A stretch of 64,000 nucleotides of DNA from Pseudomonas urmiensis (GTDB lineage Bacteria; Pseudomonadota; Gammaproteobacteria; Pseudomonadales; Pseudomonadaceae), in the NCBI RefSeq assembly GCF_014268815.2, contig NZ_JABWRE020000001.1, positions 5,513,212-5,577,211 of the forward strand, read 5' to 3'. The notes beneath the pieces are model-generated. The model was not told the DNA's origin. It saw nothing but the letters and a program-made list of their open reading frames with translations, and did no database searches. Positions 26,872 through 37,029 of the stretch are shown one piece after another; position 1 is the stretch's first letter, and each line of letters begins with the position of its first letter. The position numbers and the translations under genes were made by a program.

Positions 26872-28107
26872 TCAGGGCTGGGCAGTAACGCCACGTACCA
26901 CGCGGCCAATGCTCAAGCCCTGAATCAGGATCGAAGACAGCACCACGATGTAAGTGATCGACAGCAGCAGGTCGCGCTCATCACCCACCGGCAGCGACAG
27001 CGCCAGAGCCACCGAAACCCCACCGCGCAAACCACCCCAGGTCAGTACCCGCACCGTGCCTTTGGGCACGCTACGCCAGCGGCGCAGCAGGACGATCGCC
27101 GGTGCCACGGTCAGCAAACGCGACATCAATACCGCGACCGCCAGCACGCTGCCGGCCGCCAGGTGCAGCCAGTTGAACGGCAGCAGCAACAGCTCCAGGC
27201 CGATCAGGGCGAACAGCAGCGCATTGAGCATGTCGTCGATCAGCTCCCAGAAGCCGTCCATGTAGCGCCGGGTCATGTCGTTCATCGCCAGGTTGCGCCC
27301 CAGGTTGCCGATGATCAGACCGGCCACCACCATGGCGATTGGCGCCGAAACGTGCAGCTCGTAGCACATCGCCGAACCACCGATGACCAGCGCCAGGGTC
27401 AGCATGACCTCGACCTGGTACTGCTCGATGCTCTTGATCATGCGGTAGGTCGCGTAGCCGATCAGGCCGCCAAAGGCGATGCCGCCCAGTGCTTCGCGGG
27501 CAAACAGAATGGCGGTCTCGGAAACGCTCGGCGTCTCGCCGAGCTGGACGATCCCCAGCAATACGGTAAACACCACCACCGCCGTGCCGTCATTGAACAA
27601 CGATTCGCCGACGATGGTGGTTTTCAGTGGTTTCGAAGCATTGGCGGTGCGCAGTGCGCCGAGCACCGCGATCGGGTCGGTCGGCGAAATCAGTGCGCCA
27701 AACAGCAGGCAATAGATCAGGCTGACGTGCCAGCCGAACAGGGCGAACACCCAGTGCGCCAAAAAGCCGATGACCACAGTGGCGATCAACACGCCGATGG
27801 TCGCCAACAGGCCGATGGGCCAGCGGTAGCTGCGCAGGTCGCCGAGGTTGACGTGCAAGGCGCCGGCGAACAGCAGGAATGACAGCATCCAGTGCATCAG
27901 CAGATCGTTGAAGTCGATCTGGTTCATCAGGCCTTCGACGCGCTCTTCCAAGCCGGGGAAACCGATCAGGCTCAAGCCCTGGAGAATCAAGGAGAATAAT
28001 AGCGCCGTCACCATCACGCCGATGGCGGGTGGCAGGCCGATGAAACGGTAATTGACGTAGGTGAGAAGGGTGGTCAGGCAGATAAACGCGGCAACAAGTT
28101 CAAGCAT
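26872..28107 (-). CDS. Cation:proton antiporter, CPA1 (NhaP) family
   Basis: 411-residue inner-membrane antiporter with about 12 membrane segments, exchanging Na+ or K+ for protons. Family motifs are LLFAGALHVNLGDLR, ISPTDPIAVLGALR with the ion-binding Asp, VGESLFNDGTAVVVF and the Arg-containing LTWGGLRGGVSVALALSLP. The length is short for NhaP proteins with a regulatory tail; none is present here. Divergent from the EamA transporter gene; the IS110 element lies just downstream. Confidence 0.93.
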   Translation of the reverse strand: MLELVAAFICLTTLLTYVNYRFIGLPPAIGVMVTALLFSLILQGLSLIGFPGLEERVEGLMNQIDFNDLLMHWMLSFLLFAGALHVNLGDLRSYRWPIGLLATIGVLIATVVIGFLAHWVFALFGWHVSLIYCLLFGALISPTDPIAVLGALRTANASKPLKTTIVGESLFNDGTAVVVFTVLLGIVQLGETPSVSETAILFAREALGGIAFGGLIGYATYRMIKSIEQYQVEVMLTLALVIGGSAMCYELHVSAPIAMVVAGLIIGNLGRNLAMNDMTRRYMDGFWELIDDMLNALLFALIGLELLLLPFNWLHLAAGSVLAVAVLMSRLLTVAPAIVLLRRWRSVPKGTVRVLTWGGLRGGVSVALALSLPVGDERDLLLSITYIVVLSSILIQGLSIGRVVRGVTAQP

Positions 28108-28325
28108 CCCAAATCCTGTAAAGAGTGGCTTCCGAGTCGTAACCCGAATCGCTCGGGCAGTTGTTTGATGGCCTGGCGAGGGTTTCGGGACACACCCTCT
28201 GACCGGAAATCTCCGATTCGTTCAGAAACAGGTGTCGCTATGCGGCCCCAAAGATCGACAGGAAACCGCTATATTTGTGCCCTCATCCGCCACAGGCCAC
28301 CCCGGCTCTCTGCAAGGAATACAGC

Positions 28326-29159
28326 GTGTTGGCAACCTCCCTCGTGCTCATCGCAGCCCTCCTGCACGCCACCTGGAATACCCTGATCAAATTCAGTGGC
28401 GAGCGCCTGCTGGTGATCGCCAGCATGGATGCGGTGGCCCTGGTCTTCGCCCTCGCGGCCGTCGCTTTCGTCGACTTCCCGCCCGCTGAAATCTGGCCCT
28501 GGCTAGTGACCTCGGCGCTTGCCGAGCAGCTCTACCGGGTACTGCTGATCAAGGCCTACCGCGTTGGCGACCTGGGCCTGGTCTATCCTCTGATGCGCGG
28601 CCTGTCGCCTTTGGTGGTGCTGGGCCTGACCCTGGCATTCGCCGGAGAAACACTGAGCCAGCAGCAGATCATCGGCATCCTGTTGATCCCCTGCGGTATG
28701 GCCTGCTTGCTGTGGCAGGGCGGAGGCGGTGAGCGGCTGCCTTGGTCGATGCTGCCGGTAGTGGCGTTAATTGGTCTGTGCATCGGCTGTTACACCTGGT
28801 TCGATGGCCAGGCCGTGCGCCTGTGGGGCCAGCCTTGGGATTACCTGGTCTGGCTGACCTTGCTCAGCGCCTGGCCGTTTCCGCTGCTGGCCAGCGTGGC
28901 GAGGCGTGCGCCGTTCGCGCTGTTCTGGCGCACGCAATGGCGGTTGGGGTTGGCGGTGGGCTTGTGTGTGTTGTTCAGCTACGCCCTGGTGCTGTGGGCC
29001 ATGCACCTAGGGTCGGTGGCCGAGGCTGCGGCGCTGCGCGAGTTGAGTGTGATCCTGGTGGTGCTGTTGGGGATGCGCTACCTCAAAGAACCTTTTGGCG
29101 GTCCGAGGCTCTTAGCATGCGGGCTGGTCCTGGCGGGCATGCTGGTGATGAAGCTCTGA
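28326..29159 (+). CDS. EamA/DMT superfamily transporter
   Basis: 277 residues with about nine to ten membrane segments in two EamA repeats (HATWNTLIKFSGERLL at the start; ALRELSVILVVLLGMRYLKEPFGG near the end). It probably exports a small metabolite. A GTG start at 28326 is chosen because AAGGAA lies six bases upstream and the first membrane helix follows at once; an ATG 17 codons earlier would add a soluble Pro/Cys-rich stretch unlike the family. Confidence 0.85.
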   Translation: MLATSLVLIAALLHATWNTLIKFSGERLLVIASMDAVALVFALAAVAFVDFPPAEIWPWLVTSALAEQLYRVLLIKAYRVGDLGLVYPLMRGLSPLVVLGLTLAFAGETLSQQQIIGILLIPCGMACLLWQGGGGERLPWSMLPVVALIGLCIGCYTWFDGQAVRLWGQPWDYLVWLTLLSAWPFPLLASVARRAPFALFWRTQWRLGLAVGLCVLFSYALVLWAMHLGSVAEAAALRELSVILVVLLGMRYLKEPFGGPRLLACGLVLAGMLVMKL

Positions 29160-29190
29160 TCCCGATCATTTCGAACAAGGAGTCCTGTCC

Positions 29191-29577
29191 ATGACCGTTG
29201 CCCTGTGGTGCATTCTGATTGCCCTGATCCTGCCGCCGCTGTGTGCGCTGATCGCCAAGCTCAGCAGCGGGCGATTCGGCCTTAAGGACAATCACGATCC
29301 GCGAGCCTTTCTCGACACGCTGTCGGGCCTGCCACGGCGTGCCCATGCCGCGCAGCAGAACAGCTATGAAGCGTTCCCGGCGTTCGCGGCGGCGGTGCTG
29401 GTGGCGGATATCGTCGGCAATGCCGAACAGGTGACGCAGGATGTGCTGGGGGTGATGTACATCACCAGCCGGTTGCTCTACATCATTTGCTACCTGGCGG
29501 ACTGGGCGGCGTTGCGCTCGCTGGTGTGGTTTGCCGGGCTGGCGTTGATTGTGTCGTTCTTCGTGGTTTCGGTCTGA
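29191..29577 (+). CDS. MAPEG family membrane protein
   Basis: 128 residues, four membrane segments. MAPEG signatures are RAHAAQQNSYEAFPAFAAAVLVA (about residues 50-72) and SRLLYIICYLADWAALRSLVWFAG (about 91-114). Bacterial members are membrane-bound glutathione-transferase-like proteins of mostly unknown role. It lies 31 bp after the EamA gene with an AAGGAG site and probably shares its transcript. Confidence 0.9.
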   Translation: MTVALWCILIALILPPLCALIAKLSSGRFGLKDNHDPRAFLDTLSGLPRRAHAAQQNSYEAFPAFAAAVLVADIVGNAEQVTQDVLGVMYITSRLLYIICYLADWAALRSLVWFAGLALIVSFFVVSV

Positions 29578-29588
29578 CATCGAGTCGC

Positions 29589-29678
29589 GCTTTTCGCGGG
29601 TAAACCCGCTCCTATAGGCACCCCGTTGACCTTGAAGCCAGCGCAGTCCCTGTGGGAGCGGGCTTGCCCGCGAAAAGC
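29589..29678. repeat. REP pair (inverted)
   Basis: Arms 29589-29618 (one with CGGGTAAACCCGC variant core) and 29648-29678, between the convergent MAPEG and mltA genes; likely also acts as a transcription end. Confidence 0.85.
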
Positions 29679-29689
29679 TCACCGCAAAA

Positions 29690-30841
29690 TCAGAGGACTT
29701 TCGGCACTTCAGGCAATGGTTTGCCTTTAGGCCAAAGCATCCAGATCTGTCCCTGCTGCTTCATGTTACCCGCTAGTTCACCGGCCTCAGGCCCGGTGCC
29801 CCAGAACAGGTCCGCACGCACCTCGCCGGTAATTGCACCGCCGGTGTCCTGTGCGCCCACTGGCCGCACCACTGGCGTGCCGTCCGGGCGCGTGGTGGAC
29901 AACCACAGCAAGCTGCCCAGCGGAATCACCTTACGGTCGATGGCCACGCTGTAGCCCGCAGTCAGCGGCACGTTGAGCGAACCGCGCGGGCCTTCGTTGC
30001 TGTCCGGACGGGTGCTGAAGAAGACATAGCTGGGGTTGCTGGCCAGCAGTTCCGGCACCCGTTGTGGATTGGCCTGGGCCCAGGCATGAATGGCGCCCAT
30101 GCTCACGTCTTCCTTCTTCAACTGGCCTTGCTCGATCAGCCAGCGACCAATCGGCCGGTACGGGTGGCCGTTTTGGTCGGCGTAACCCAGGCGCAACTGC
30201 CGGCCATTTTCCAGCTCGACGCGGCCCGAACCCTGGATCTGCAGGAATTGCAGGTCCATCGGGTCGGTCAGCCAGGCCAGCACCGGCGCTTTGACACCGT
30301 CGCGATAGATCACCTCGGCAGTGTCGTACGGCTTGAGCACCCGGCCTTCAAGGCGGCCACGCAGGCGTTTGCCTTTGAGCTCGGGATAGATGCTGGCCAG
30401 GTCGACCACGATCATGTCGTCGGGAATGCCATAAACCGGCACCTGAGCAGCTTCAGTGCGTTCCAGGCTGCCGGGGTAGACCGGCTCGTAATAACCAGTG
30501 ATCAAGCCATTGGCGTTGTTCTCGGCCGAGCGCAGGCCATACACCTGCAGGTTCTGCTGGAGGAAGGCACGAGCTTGGGCGGCATCGTCCGGAATCCGCT
30601 GCGCTGCTTCGCAGGTCGGCGCCCAGACCGGGTCACGCTTGAGCTTCTCGCAGCCATTGCGCCAGGCCACGAAGCCTGCCAGCAAGTCGGCATCGCTGAC
30701 ACTGGGCAGGTCTTTCCAGGTGGCGGGGGCGTAGGTGGCCACGGCATGGGGTTCGGGTTTGGCGCTTTCGCCGCCGTTGCAGCCGGCCAGCAGGGCCAGG
30801 GCGGGGAGTGCCCAGGCGAGATGGCGCAGAGCAGATTTCAT
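29690..30841 (-). CDS. mltA: Membrane-bound lytic murein transglycosylase A
   Basis: 383-residue outer-membrane lipoprotein that cleaves peptidoglycan, forming 1,6-anhydromuramic acid. The lipobox LLAGC places the modified Cys at residue 21. MltA-domain features are GLITGYYEPVYPGS, PVYGIPDDMI, the barrel segment IQGSGRVELENGRQLRLGYADQNG, and the C-terminal 3D domain with the catalytic Asp in GAQDTGGAITGEVRADLFWG. The length is typical. Confidence 0.96.
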   Translation of the reverse strand: MKSALRHLAWALPALALLAGCNGGESAKPEPHAVATYAPATWKDLPSVSDADLLAGFVAWRNGCEKLKRDPVWAPTCEAAQRIPDDAAQARAFLQQNLQVYGLRSAENNANGLITGYYEPVYPGSLERTEAAQVPVYGIPDDMIVVDLASIYPELKGKRLRGRLEGRVLKPYDTAEVIYRDGVKAPVLAWLTDPMDLQFLQIQGSGRVELENGRQLRLGYADQNGHPYRPIGRWLIEQGQLKKEDVSMGAIHAWAQANPQRVPELLASNPSYVFFSTRPDSNEGPRGSLNVPLTAGYSVAIDRKVIPLGSLLWLSTTRPDGTPVVRPVGAQDTGGAITGEVRADLFWGTGPEAGELAGNMKQQGQIWMLWPKGKPLPEVPKVL

Positions 30842-30956
30842 GGCTGAATCCTTGAGCGGGCGAGCGCGTGGCTGCCCCTGTTTTTCGTAAGGGTATTGGT
30901 GTTTGTCGAGCAGGCGAGGATACTGTCGGCCCTATTCCGATGCCAATGTGACCGTG

Positions 30957-31403
30957 ATGTTCAAATGTTTCACCGTGCTGCTGCTGGTCAGCGTGTCCCT
31001 GGTGGGTTGCGACCGTGTCGATCCTAACTCACCGCTGGGGCAGCGCAAGGCGATCTTCAAGCAGATGCTCAAGACCAGCGAAGACATGGGCGGCATGCTG
31101 CGTGGGCGCTTACCCTTCGATGGCGGCAAGTTCGCCGACGGCGCGCTGAAGCTCGATAGCCTGGCCCATGCGCCATGGCAGCATTTTCCACAAGTGCAGG
31201 ATGAGGGCGACAGCAGTGCTCGGGCCGAGGTTTGGCAGCGGCAGGCGCGTTTTGAGGATCTGGCGCGGCAACTGGAAGGTGTCACCGCGCAATTGGTAGG
31301 CGTGACGCGGACTCAACCGCTGGAAATGGCGCAATTGAAGGCACCGATGGACAAGGTCGAAGCCGCCTGCAAGGCCTGTCATAGCGAGTTTCGCAACCAC
31401 TGA
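30957..31403 (+). CDS. Cytochrome c'-like haem lipoprotein
   Basis: 148 residues. A short signal sequence ends in lipobox LVGC (Cys 18), so it is predicted to be a lipoprotein. The mature part is a helical bundle with a C-terminal haem site CKACH (139-143) in the context EAACKACHSEFRNH, typical of class II cytochrome c (c' or c556). It may carry electrons or bind NO at the membrane. A GTG just before the ATG (30954) is an alternative start. It is divergent from mltA. Confidence 0.82.
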   Translation: MFKCFTVLLLVSVSLVGCDRVDPNSPLGQRKAIFKQMLKTSEDMGGMLRGRLPFDGGKFADGALKLDSLAHAPWQHFPQVQDEGDSSARAEVWQRQARFEDLARQLEGVTAQLVGVTRTQPLEMAQLKAPMDKVEAACKACHSEFRNH

Positions 31404-31411
31404 CAGCGCCG

Positions 31412-31588
31412 TAATGCTGTTCACTTAAGATTTTGGGGCCGCTTTGCGCCCCTTCGCGGGCAAGCCCGCTCCCACAGGTATAGCGCCGCTCGGACGGTCG
31501 GCGCCGTACCTGTGGGAGCGGGCTTGCCCGCGAAGGGGCGCAAAGCGGCCCCAAAGCAGGCGACAAGGGCCTTAAGTGAACAGCATTA
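31412..31588. repeat. Long composite inverted repeat built on a REP pair
   Basis: An 18-bp outer perfect repeat (31412-31429 with 31571-31588) encloses a 49-bp perfect inner repeat (31432-31480 with 31507-31555) that holds the REP core, which in turn encloses a third 6-bp stem (31483-31488 with 31499-31504). The whole 177 bp can form one hairpin with a single asymmetric bulge. It separates two convergent genes and should end transcription both ways. Confidence 0.93.
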
Positions 31589-31597
31589 CTGTCGGGG

Positions 31598-31996
31598 CTA
31601 TTTATCCAGCTCGGCCTGCGCCTGTTTCAGCTCGGCTTCAGATTCCGCCAGCTTGCTCTGGCGCTTGGCAATCTTGCCTGGGTCGCCCTTGGCTTGCGCC
31701 TGTTTGAGGTCCGCCTGGCGCTCTTCAACTTCAGCCTTGGCCTTGTCGATTTTTGCTTGGCGCTCAGCGCGCAAGCCTTCATCGGTACAGTGCTCGGTAT
31801 TCTCTTTCAGCGCTTTTTGCAGCCCGCGCACTTCGCCGGAGTTCTGCCGGGATTGGGCTTGCTGCAGCTGCTGCTCGATGGCATCACGTTTGGCTGCGCA
31901 GCCGGTCAGGCCGGGGCTGAGGATCTGCGCGGCTTGCAACGAGCCCGCGGGCAAAGCTAAGGCACTCAGCAAGGCCAGGGTAGACAGCCGTTTCAT
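31598..31996 (-). CDS. DUF1090 family periplasmic protein
   Basis: 132 residues: signal peptide (about 1-22, ending LQA), then the DUF1090 (YqjC-like) signature with two Cys: LTGCAAKRDAIEQQL and the second in ALKENTEHCTDEGLR, probably a disulfide. A long charged coiled coil follows, rich in Lys, Glu, Ala and Gln (residues 75-132). Function is unknown in the family. A paralogue lies next to it. Confidence 0.88.
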   Translation of the reverse strand: MKRLSTLALLSALALPAGSLQAAQILSPGLTGCAAKRDAIEQQLQQAQSRQNSGEVRGLQKALKENTEHCTDEGLRAERQAKIDKAKAEVEERQADLKQAQAKGDPGKIAKRQSKLAESEAELKQAQAELDK

Positions 31997-32139
31997 GGGG
32001 GGCCTCCTTTACAGGGTAATGGCAACAAAAACTGTAAGGGCATAGTGCGCTCAACGCTTTGCTCCGGGAACCCAGTAACGGCAAATATGGCCCCTTTTCA
32101 GACGGCTCCTACAGCTTTAGTGGCATCGATTGATTGAAA

Positions 32140-32535
32140 TCAACGCTCCAGCTCGTCCAGCGCGCTCTGCAGTTCTTTCTTCGATTCGGCGAGCTTGTCT
32201 TTGCGCTTGTTGATCTTCTCGGCATCGCCTTTCTTCATCGCCTTGTCCAGGTCCTTGGTGCGCTGGTTCACTTCATGGCGGGCATCGAGCACCTTCTGCT
32301 CGCGCTCTTTGCGCAGGCTAGCGTCGGTGCAGTGCTCGGTGACTTCGCTCAGGGCCTTCTCCAGACCGGCCTGCTGGGCACTGTTGCCGTGGGCGCGGGC
32401 CTGTTCGATCTGTTCGCTGATGGCCTGACGCTTGGCTGCGCAACCGGTCAACCCGGGCTGCTGCTCGGCAGCCAGCGCAGAATGGGCGGACAGGCAGAAC
32501 ACGGCGGACAGGGCGAGGGACGAGAGCAGTTTCAT
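32140..32535 (-). CDS. DUF1090 family periplasmic protein (paralogue)
   Basis: 131 residues, same plan as the downstream gene: signal peptide to about residue 23 (ALA), LTGCAAKRQAISEQI, EVTEHCTDASLRKE, then a charged helix ending SKKELQSALDELER. The start at 32535 (MKLLSSLALSA) fits the signal peptide; nine codons upstream are open. The two copies seem to be a tandem duplication that has diverged. No partner suggests a role. Confidence 0.88.
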   Translation of the reverse strand: MKLLSSLALSAVFCLSAHSALAAEQQPGLTGCAAKRQAISEQIEQARAHGNSAQQAGLEKALSEVTEHCTDASLRKEREQKVLDARHEVNQRTKDLDKAMKKGDAEKINKRKDKLAESKKELQSALDELER

Positions 32536-32595
32536 CAGGGACTCCATTCGAAGGCAGGGCAACGGAAAATGAAATGCTGCCCTGAACCGGCGAAA

Positions 32596-34413
<1,818 letters not shown>

Positions 34414-35604
34414 TTACAGGCCGGCAGCGTCACGCAGCGCCTGGGCGCGGTCGGTACGCTCCCAGGTGAAGGTGGTGAAGGTGTCGTCGCCGACAGTCTT
34501 CTGCTGCGGAGTACGGCCGAAGTGGCCATACGCTGCGGTCTCCTGGTACATCGGGTGCAGCAGGTCGAGCATGGTAGTGATGGCGTACGGACGCAGGTCG
34601 AAGCACTCACGCACCAGCTGCACGATCTTGTCGTCGGAGATCTTGCCGGTGCCGAAGGTGTTCAGCGAGATCGAGGTAGGCTGCGCCACGCCGATGGCGT
34701 AGGAGACCTGGATCTCGCAGCGCTCGGCCAGGCCAGCGGCGACGATGTTCTTGGCTACGTAGCGGCCAGCGTAGGCAGCCGAGCGGTCGACCTTGGATGG
34801 GTCTTTGCCGGAGAACGCGCCGCCGCCGTGACGGGCCATGCCGCCGTAGGAGTCGACGATGATCTTGCGACCGGTCAGGCCGCAGTCACCCACTGGGCCG
34901 CCAATGATGAACTGGCCAGTCGGGTTGATGTGGAACTGGGTGTCCTTGTGCAGCAGCTCGGCAGGCAGGGTGTGCTTGACGATCAGCTCCATCACCGCTT
35001 CCTGGAGGTCTTTTTGCGACACTTCAGGGTTGTGCTGTGTCGACAGGACGACGGCATCGATACCGACTACCTTGCCGCCTTCATAACGGCAGGTGACCTG
35101 CGACTTGGCATCCGGACGCAGCCACGGCAGCAGGCCGGACTTGCGCGCTTCGGCCTGGCGCTCGACCAGGCGGTGGGAGAAGCAGATCGGCGCTGGCATC
35201 AGCACGTCGGTTTCGTTGCTGGCATAGCCGAACATCAGGCCCTGGTCGCCAGCGCCCTGATCTTCTGGCTTGCTGCGGTCAACGCCTTGGGCGATGTCCA
35301 CCGACTGCTTGCCGATGATGTTCATCACCGCGCAGGTGGCGCCGTCGAAGCCGACGTCGGAGCTGTCGTAGCCGATGTCGATGATGACTTTACGGACGAT
35401 TTCTTCCAGGTCGACCCAGGCCGACGTGGTGACTTCGCCGGCGATGATGGCGACACCGGTCTTGACCAGGGTTTCGCACGCGACACGGGCGAATTTGTCC
35501 TGGGTGATGATGGCGTCCAGGACCGCGTCCGAAATCTGGTCGGCGATCTTGTCCGGATGCCCTTCGGACACGGACTCGGAGGTGAAAAGGGAGTATTCGC
35601 TCAT
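34414..35604 (-). CDS. metK: S-adenosylmethionine synthetase
   Basis: 396-residue enzyme that makes SAM from methionine and ATP. Signatures are [20 protein letters not shown] near the start, [10 protein letters not shown], the glycine-rich [18 protein letters not shown] phosphate loop, and the C-terminal GHFGR. The start ATG overlaps the stop of the upstream sahR-like gene by four bases (ATGA), so the two are coupled; AGGAACC serves as the ribosome site. It probably lies in a two-gene autoregulated operon. Confidence 0.98.
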   Translation of the reverse strand: MSEYSLFTSESVSEGHPDKIADQISDAVLDAIITQDKFARVACETLVKTGVAIIAGEVTTSAWVDLEEIVRKVIIDIGYDSSDVGFDGATCAVMNIIGKQSVDIAQGVDRSKPEDQGAGDQGLMFGYASNETDVLMPAPICFSHRLVERQAEARKSGLLPWLRPDAKSQVTCRYEGGKVVGIDAVVLSTQHNPEVSQKDLQEAVMELIVKHTLPAELLHKDTQFHINPTGQFIIGGPVGDCGLTGRKIIVDSYGGMARHGGGAFSGKDPSKVDRSAAYAGRYVAKNIVAAGLAERCEIQVSYAIGVAQPTSISLNTFGTGKISDDKIVQLVRECFDLRPYAITTMLDLLHPMYQETAAYGHFGRTPQQKTVGDDTFTTFTWERTDRAQALRDAAGL

Positions 35605-36620
35605 CTCGACGGGTTCCTAAAATTTACCGAATGGTGAGTGTCGCCAGCCGTCCGCTGGAAATGTCGGACCTGGATCTGGAAACCGTTACGCAAGCCCACA
35701 TAGAGGCTGTCCCCGGGTAGCAGCCCGGCAGCATGGGCCCACTGGGCCAGGTCGTCCTGCTCGAAGCCAAGCCATAGGTCGCCGCAAGCATCGCGTGCCC
35801 AACCTTGGTCATGGCTGCACAGCTCGGTGACCAACAGGCTGCCGCCTGCCTTCACCCGTTTGGCCAACTGGCGCAAGGCCAGGGCCGGGTCGCTGAAATG
35901 GTGCAAGACCATGTTCAGCACGACGCAGTCGGCTTCCACATCCGTTGCACCCAGTGCATCGGCCAACTGCAGATTTACATTACCCAGGCCTTCACGTTCG
36001 CAGACCTGGCGGGCGAGCTCGAGCATGGTCGAGCTGTTGTCCATGGCGGTGACCTGGGCGAAGCGGCGGGCCAGGTCAGGCAGGAAACCGCCGTCACCGG
36101 GGCCCACTTCCAAGGCGCTGGCGGCAGGCCCGAAGCTCAGCTTGTCGAGCAGCGCCAAGAGGCTTTCGCGGTACTGCGGCAGACCGGCGATCAGGTCTTG
36201 CTGGGCGCGAAACTTCTCTTCTACACGCAGGAAAAAGTCCTGGCTGGTGGCCGCGCGGCGCTGCTGTACTTGGGCGATGCGCGCTTGCACATCCTCCGGC
36301 AGGGCCAGGTCGTCGACTTCTTCGAGCAGGGCGCTGTGCAAGCGCCCGCCCGGACGCAGGCTGTCAGGCAGGGCGCGGCGGTAGAAGATGGCATTGCCTT
36401 CGCGGCGGGTGGCGACCAGATCGGCCTGGGCCAATACCTTCAAGTGGTGGCTCATGCCCGATTGGCCGATGTCGAAGATCTGCGCCAACTCCAGCACGCC
36501 AAACGAGTCGCTGGCCAAGGCGCGCAACACATTCAGGCGTAGCTCATCGCCACTGGCTTTGCACAAGGCAGCCAATGCGTCGCTTCGCTGAACGGGAATG
36601 GGTTGGGCGCGTAGGTTCAT
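35601..36620 (-). CDS. sahR: ArsR-type repressor with methyltransferase-like sensor domain (SahR type)
   Basis: 339 residues. The N-terminal ArsR winged helix (about 12-90: [26 protein letters not shown], then [19 protein letters not shown]) lacks the metal-binding ELCVCDL motif, so it is not an arsenic sensor. From about 125 to 325 it is a class I methyltransferase fold with the SAM/SAH loop [10 protein letters not shown] (171-180), LADALGA and [13 protein letters not shown]. Established: SahR proteins of Proteobacteria have this architecture, bind SAH and control SAM-cycle genes including metK. Here the gene overlaps metK, and a perfect palindrome stands upstream. Whether the domain still methylates is unknown. 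Confidence 0.85.
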   Translation of the reverse strand: MNLRAQPIPVQRSDALAALCKASGDELRLNVLRALASDSFGVLELAQIFDIGQSGMSHHLKVLAQADLVATRREGNAIFYRRALPDSLRPGGRLHSALLEEVDDLALPEDVQARIAQVQQRRAATSQDFFLRVEEKFRAQQDLIAGLPQYRESLLALLDKLSFGPAASALEVGPGDGGFLPDLARRFAQVTAMDNSSTMLELARQVCEREGLGNVNLQLADALGATDVEADCVVLNMVLHHFSDPALALRQLAKRVKAGGSLLVTELCSHDQGWARDACGDLWLGFEQDDLAQWAHAAGLLPGDSLYVGLRNGFQIQVRHFQRTAGDTHHSVNFRNPSR

Positions 36621-36659
36621 AGCGCGGCAGTCTAGACAGGCATCGTTGCCCTCGCAATA

Positions 36660-36685
36660 GCAATATCAAAAAGTTTTGATATTGC
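36660..36685. promoter_or_regulatory. Probable SahR operator (26-bp palindrome)
   Basis: Perfect 12-bp arms GCAATATCAAAA (36660-36671) and TTTTGATATTGC (36674-36685) with a two-base spacer, 40 bp before the sahR start. Long AT-rich palindromes of this kind are typical ArsR-family operators and fit negative autoregulation of sahR-metK. Confidence 0.8.
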
Positions 36686-36741
36686 AAGACGTACGGTTTG
36701 CTGGTCGTGCGAGCGGCGGTACAGAGAGTGGGATGGTGAGC

Positions 36742-36817
36742 GCGTGGGAGCGGGCTTGCCCCGCGATGGCGTCCGTGCGTTAACCATCGCCATCGCGGGG
36801 CAAGCCCGCTCCCACGC
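36742..36817. repeat. REP pair (inverted, 29-bp arms)
   Basis: Arms 36742-36770 and 36789-36817, perfect, followed by a partial third copy (AGGCTCCCACGC, 36823-36834). It lies in the 409-bp gap between divergent sahR and tkt. The rest of that gap (36835-37029) is leader and promoter region of tkt; no other feature was seen. Confidence 0.9.
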
Positions 36818-37029
36818 AGAACAGGCTCCCACGCAGTACAGGCTTGCTGAAAATGCTCCGCAGAGTCTCCTCGTTATAGGTTTGCACCAGCGTTTTTCAT
36901 GAATTGCCCCCTAAACACAGGAAAAATACCCAACTGCGACCATCCGTCATTGCCCCCAGGCCGCCTGTGGGGGAAAATGGCCGCCTTTTTGCGTTCCACT
37001 ACTTATTCAAAGCCCCAGGAGACTTAGCG

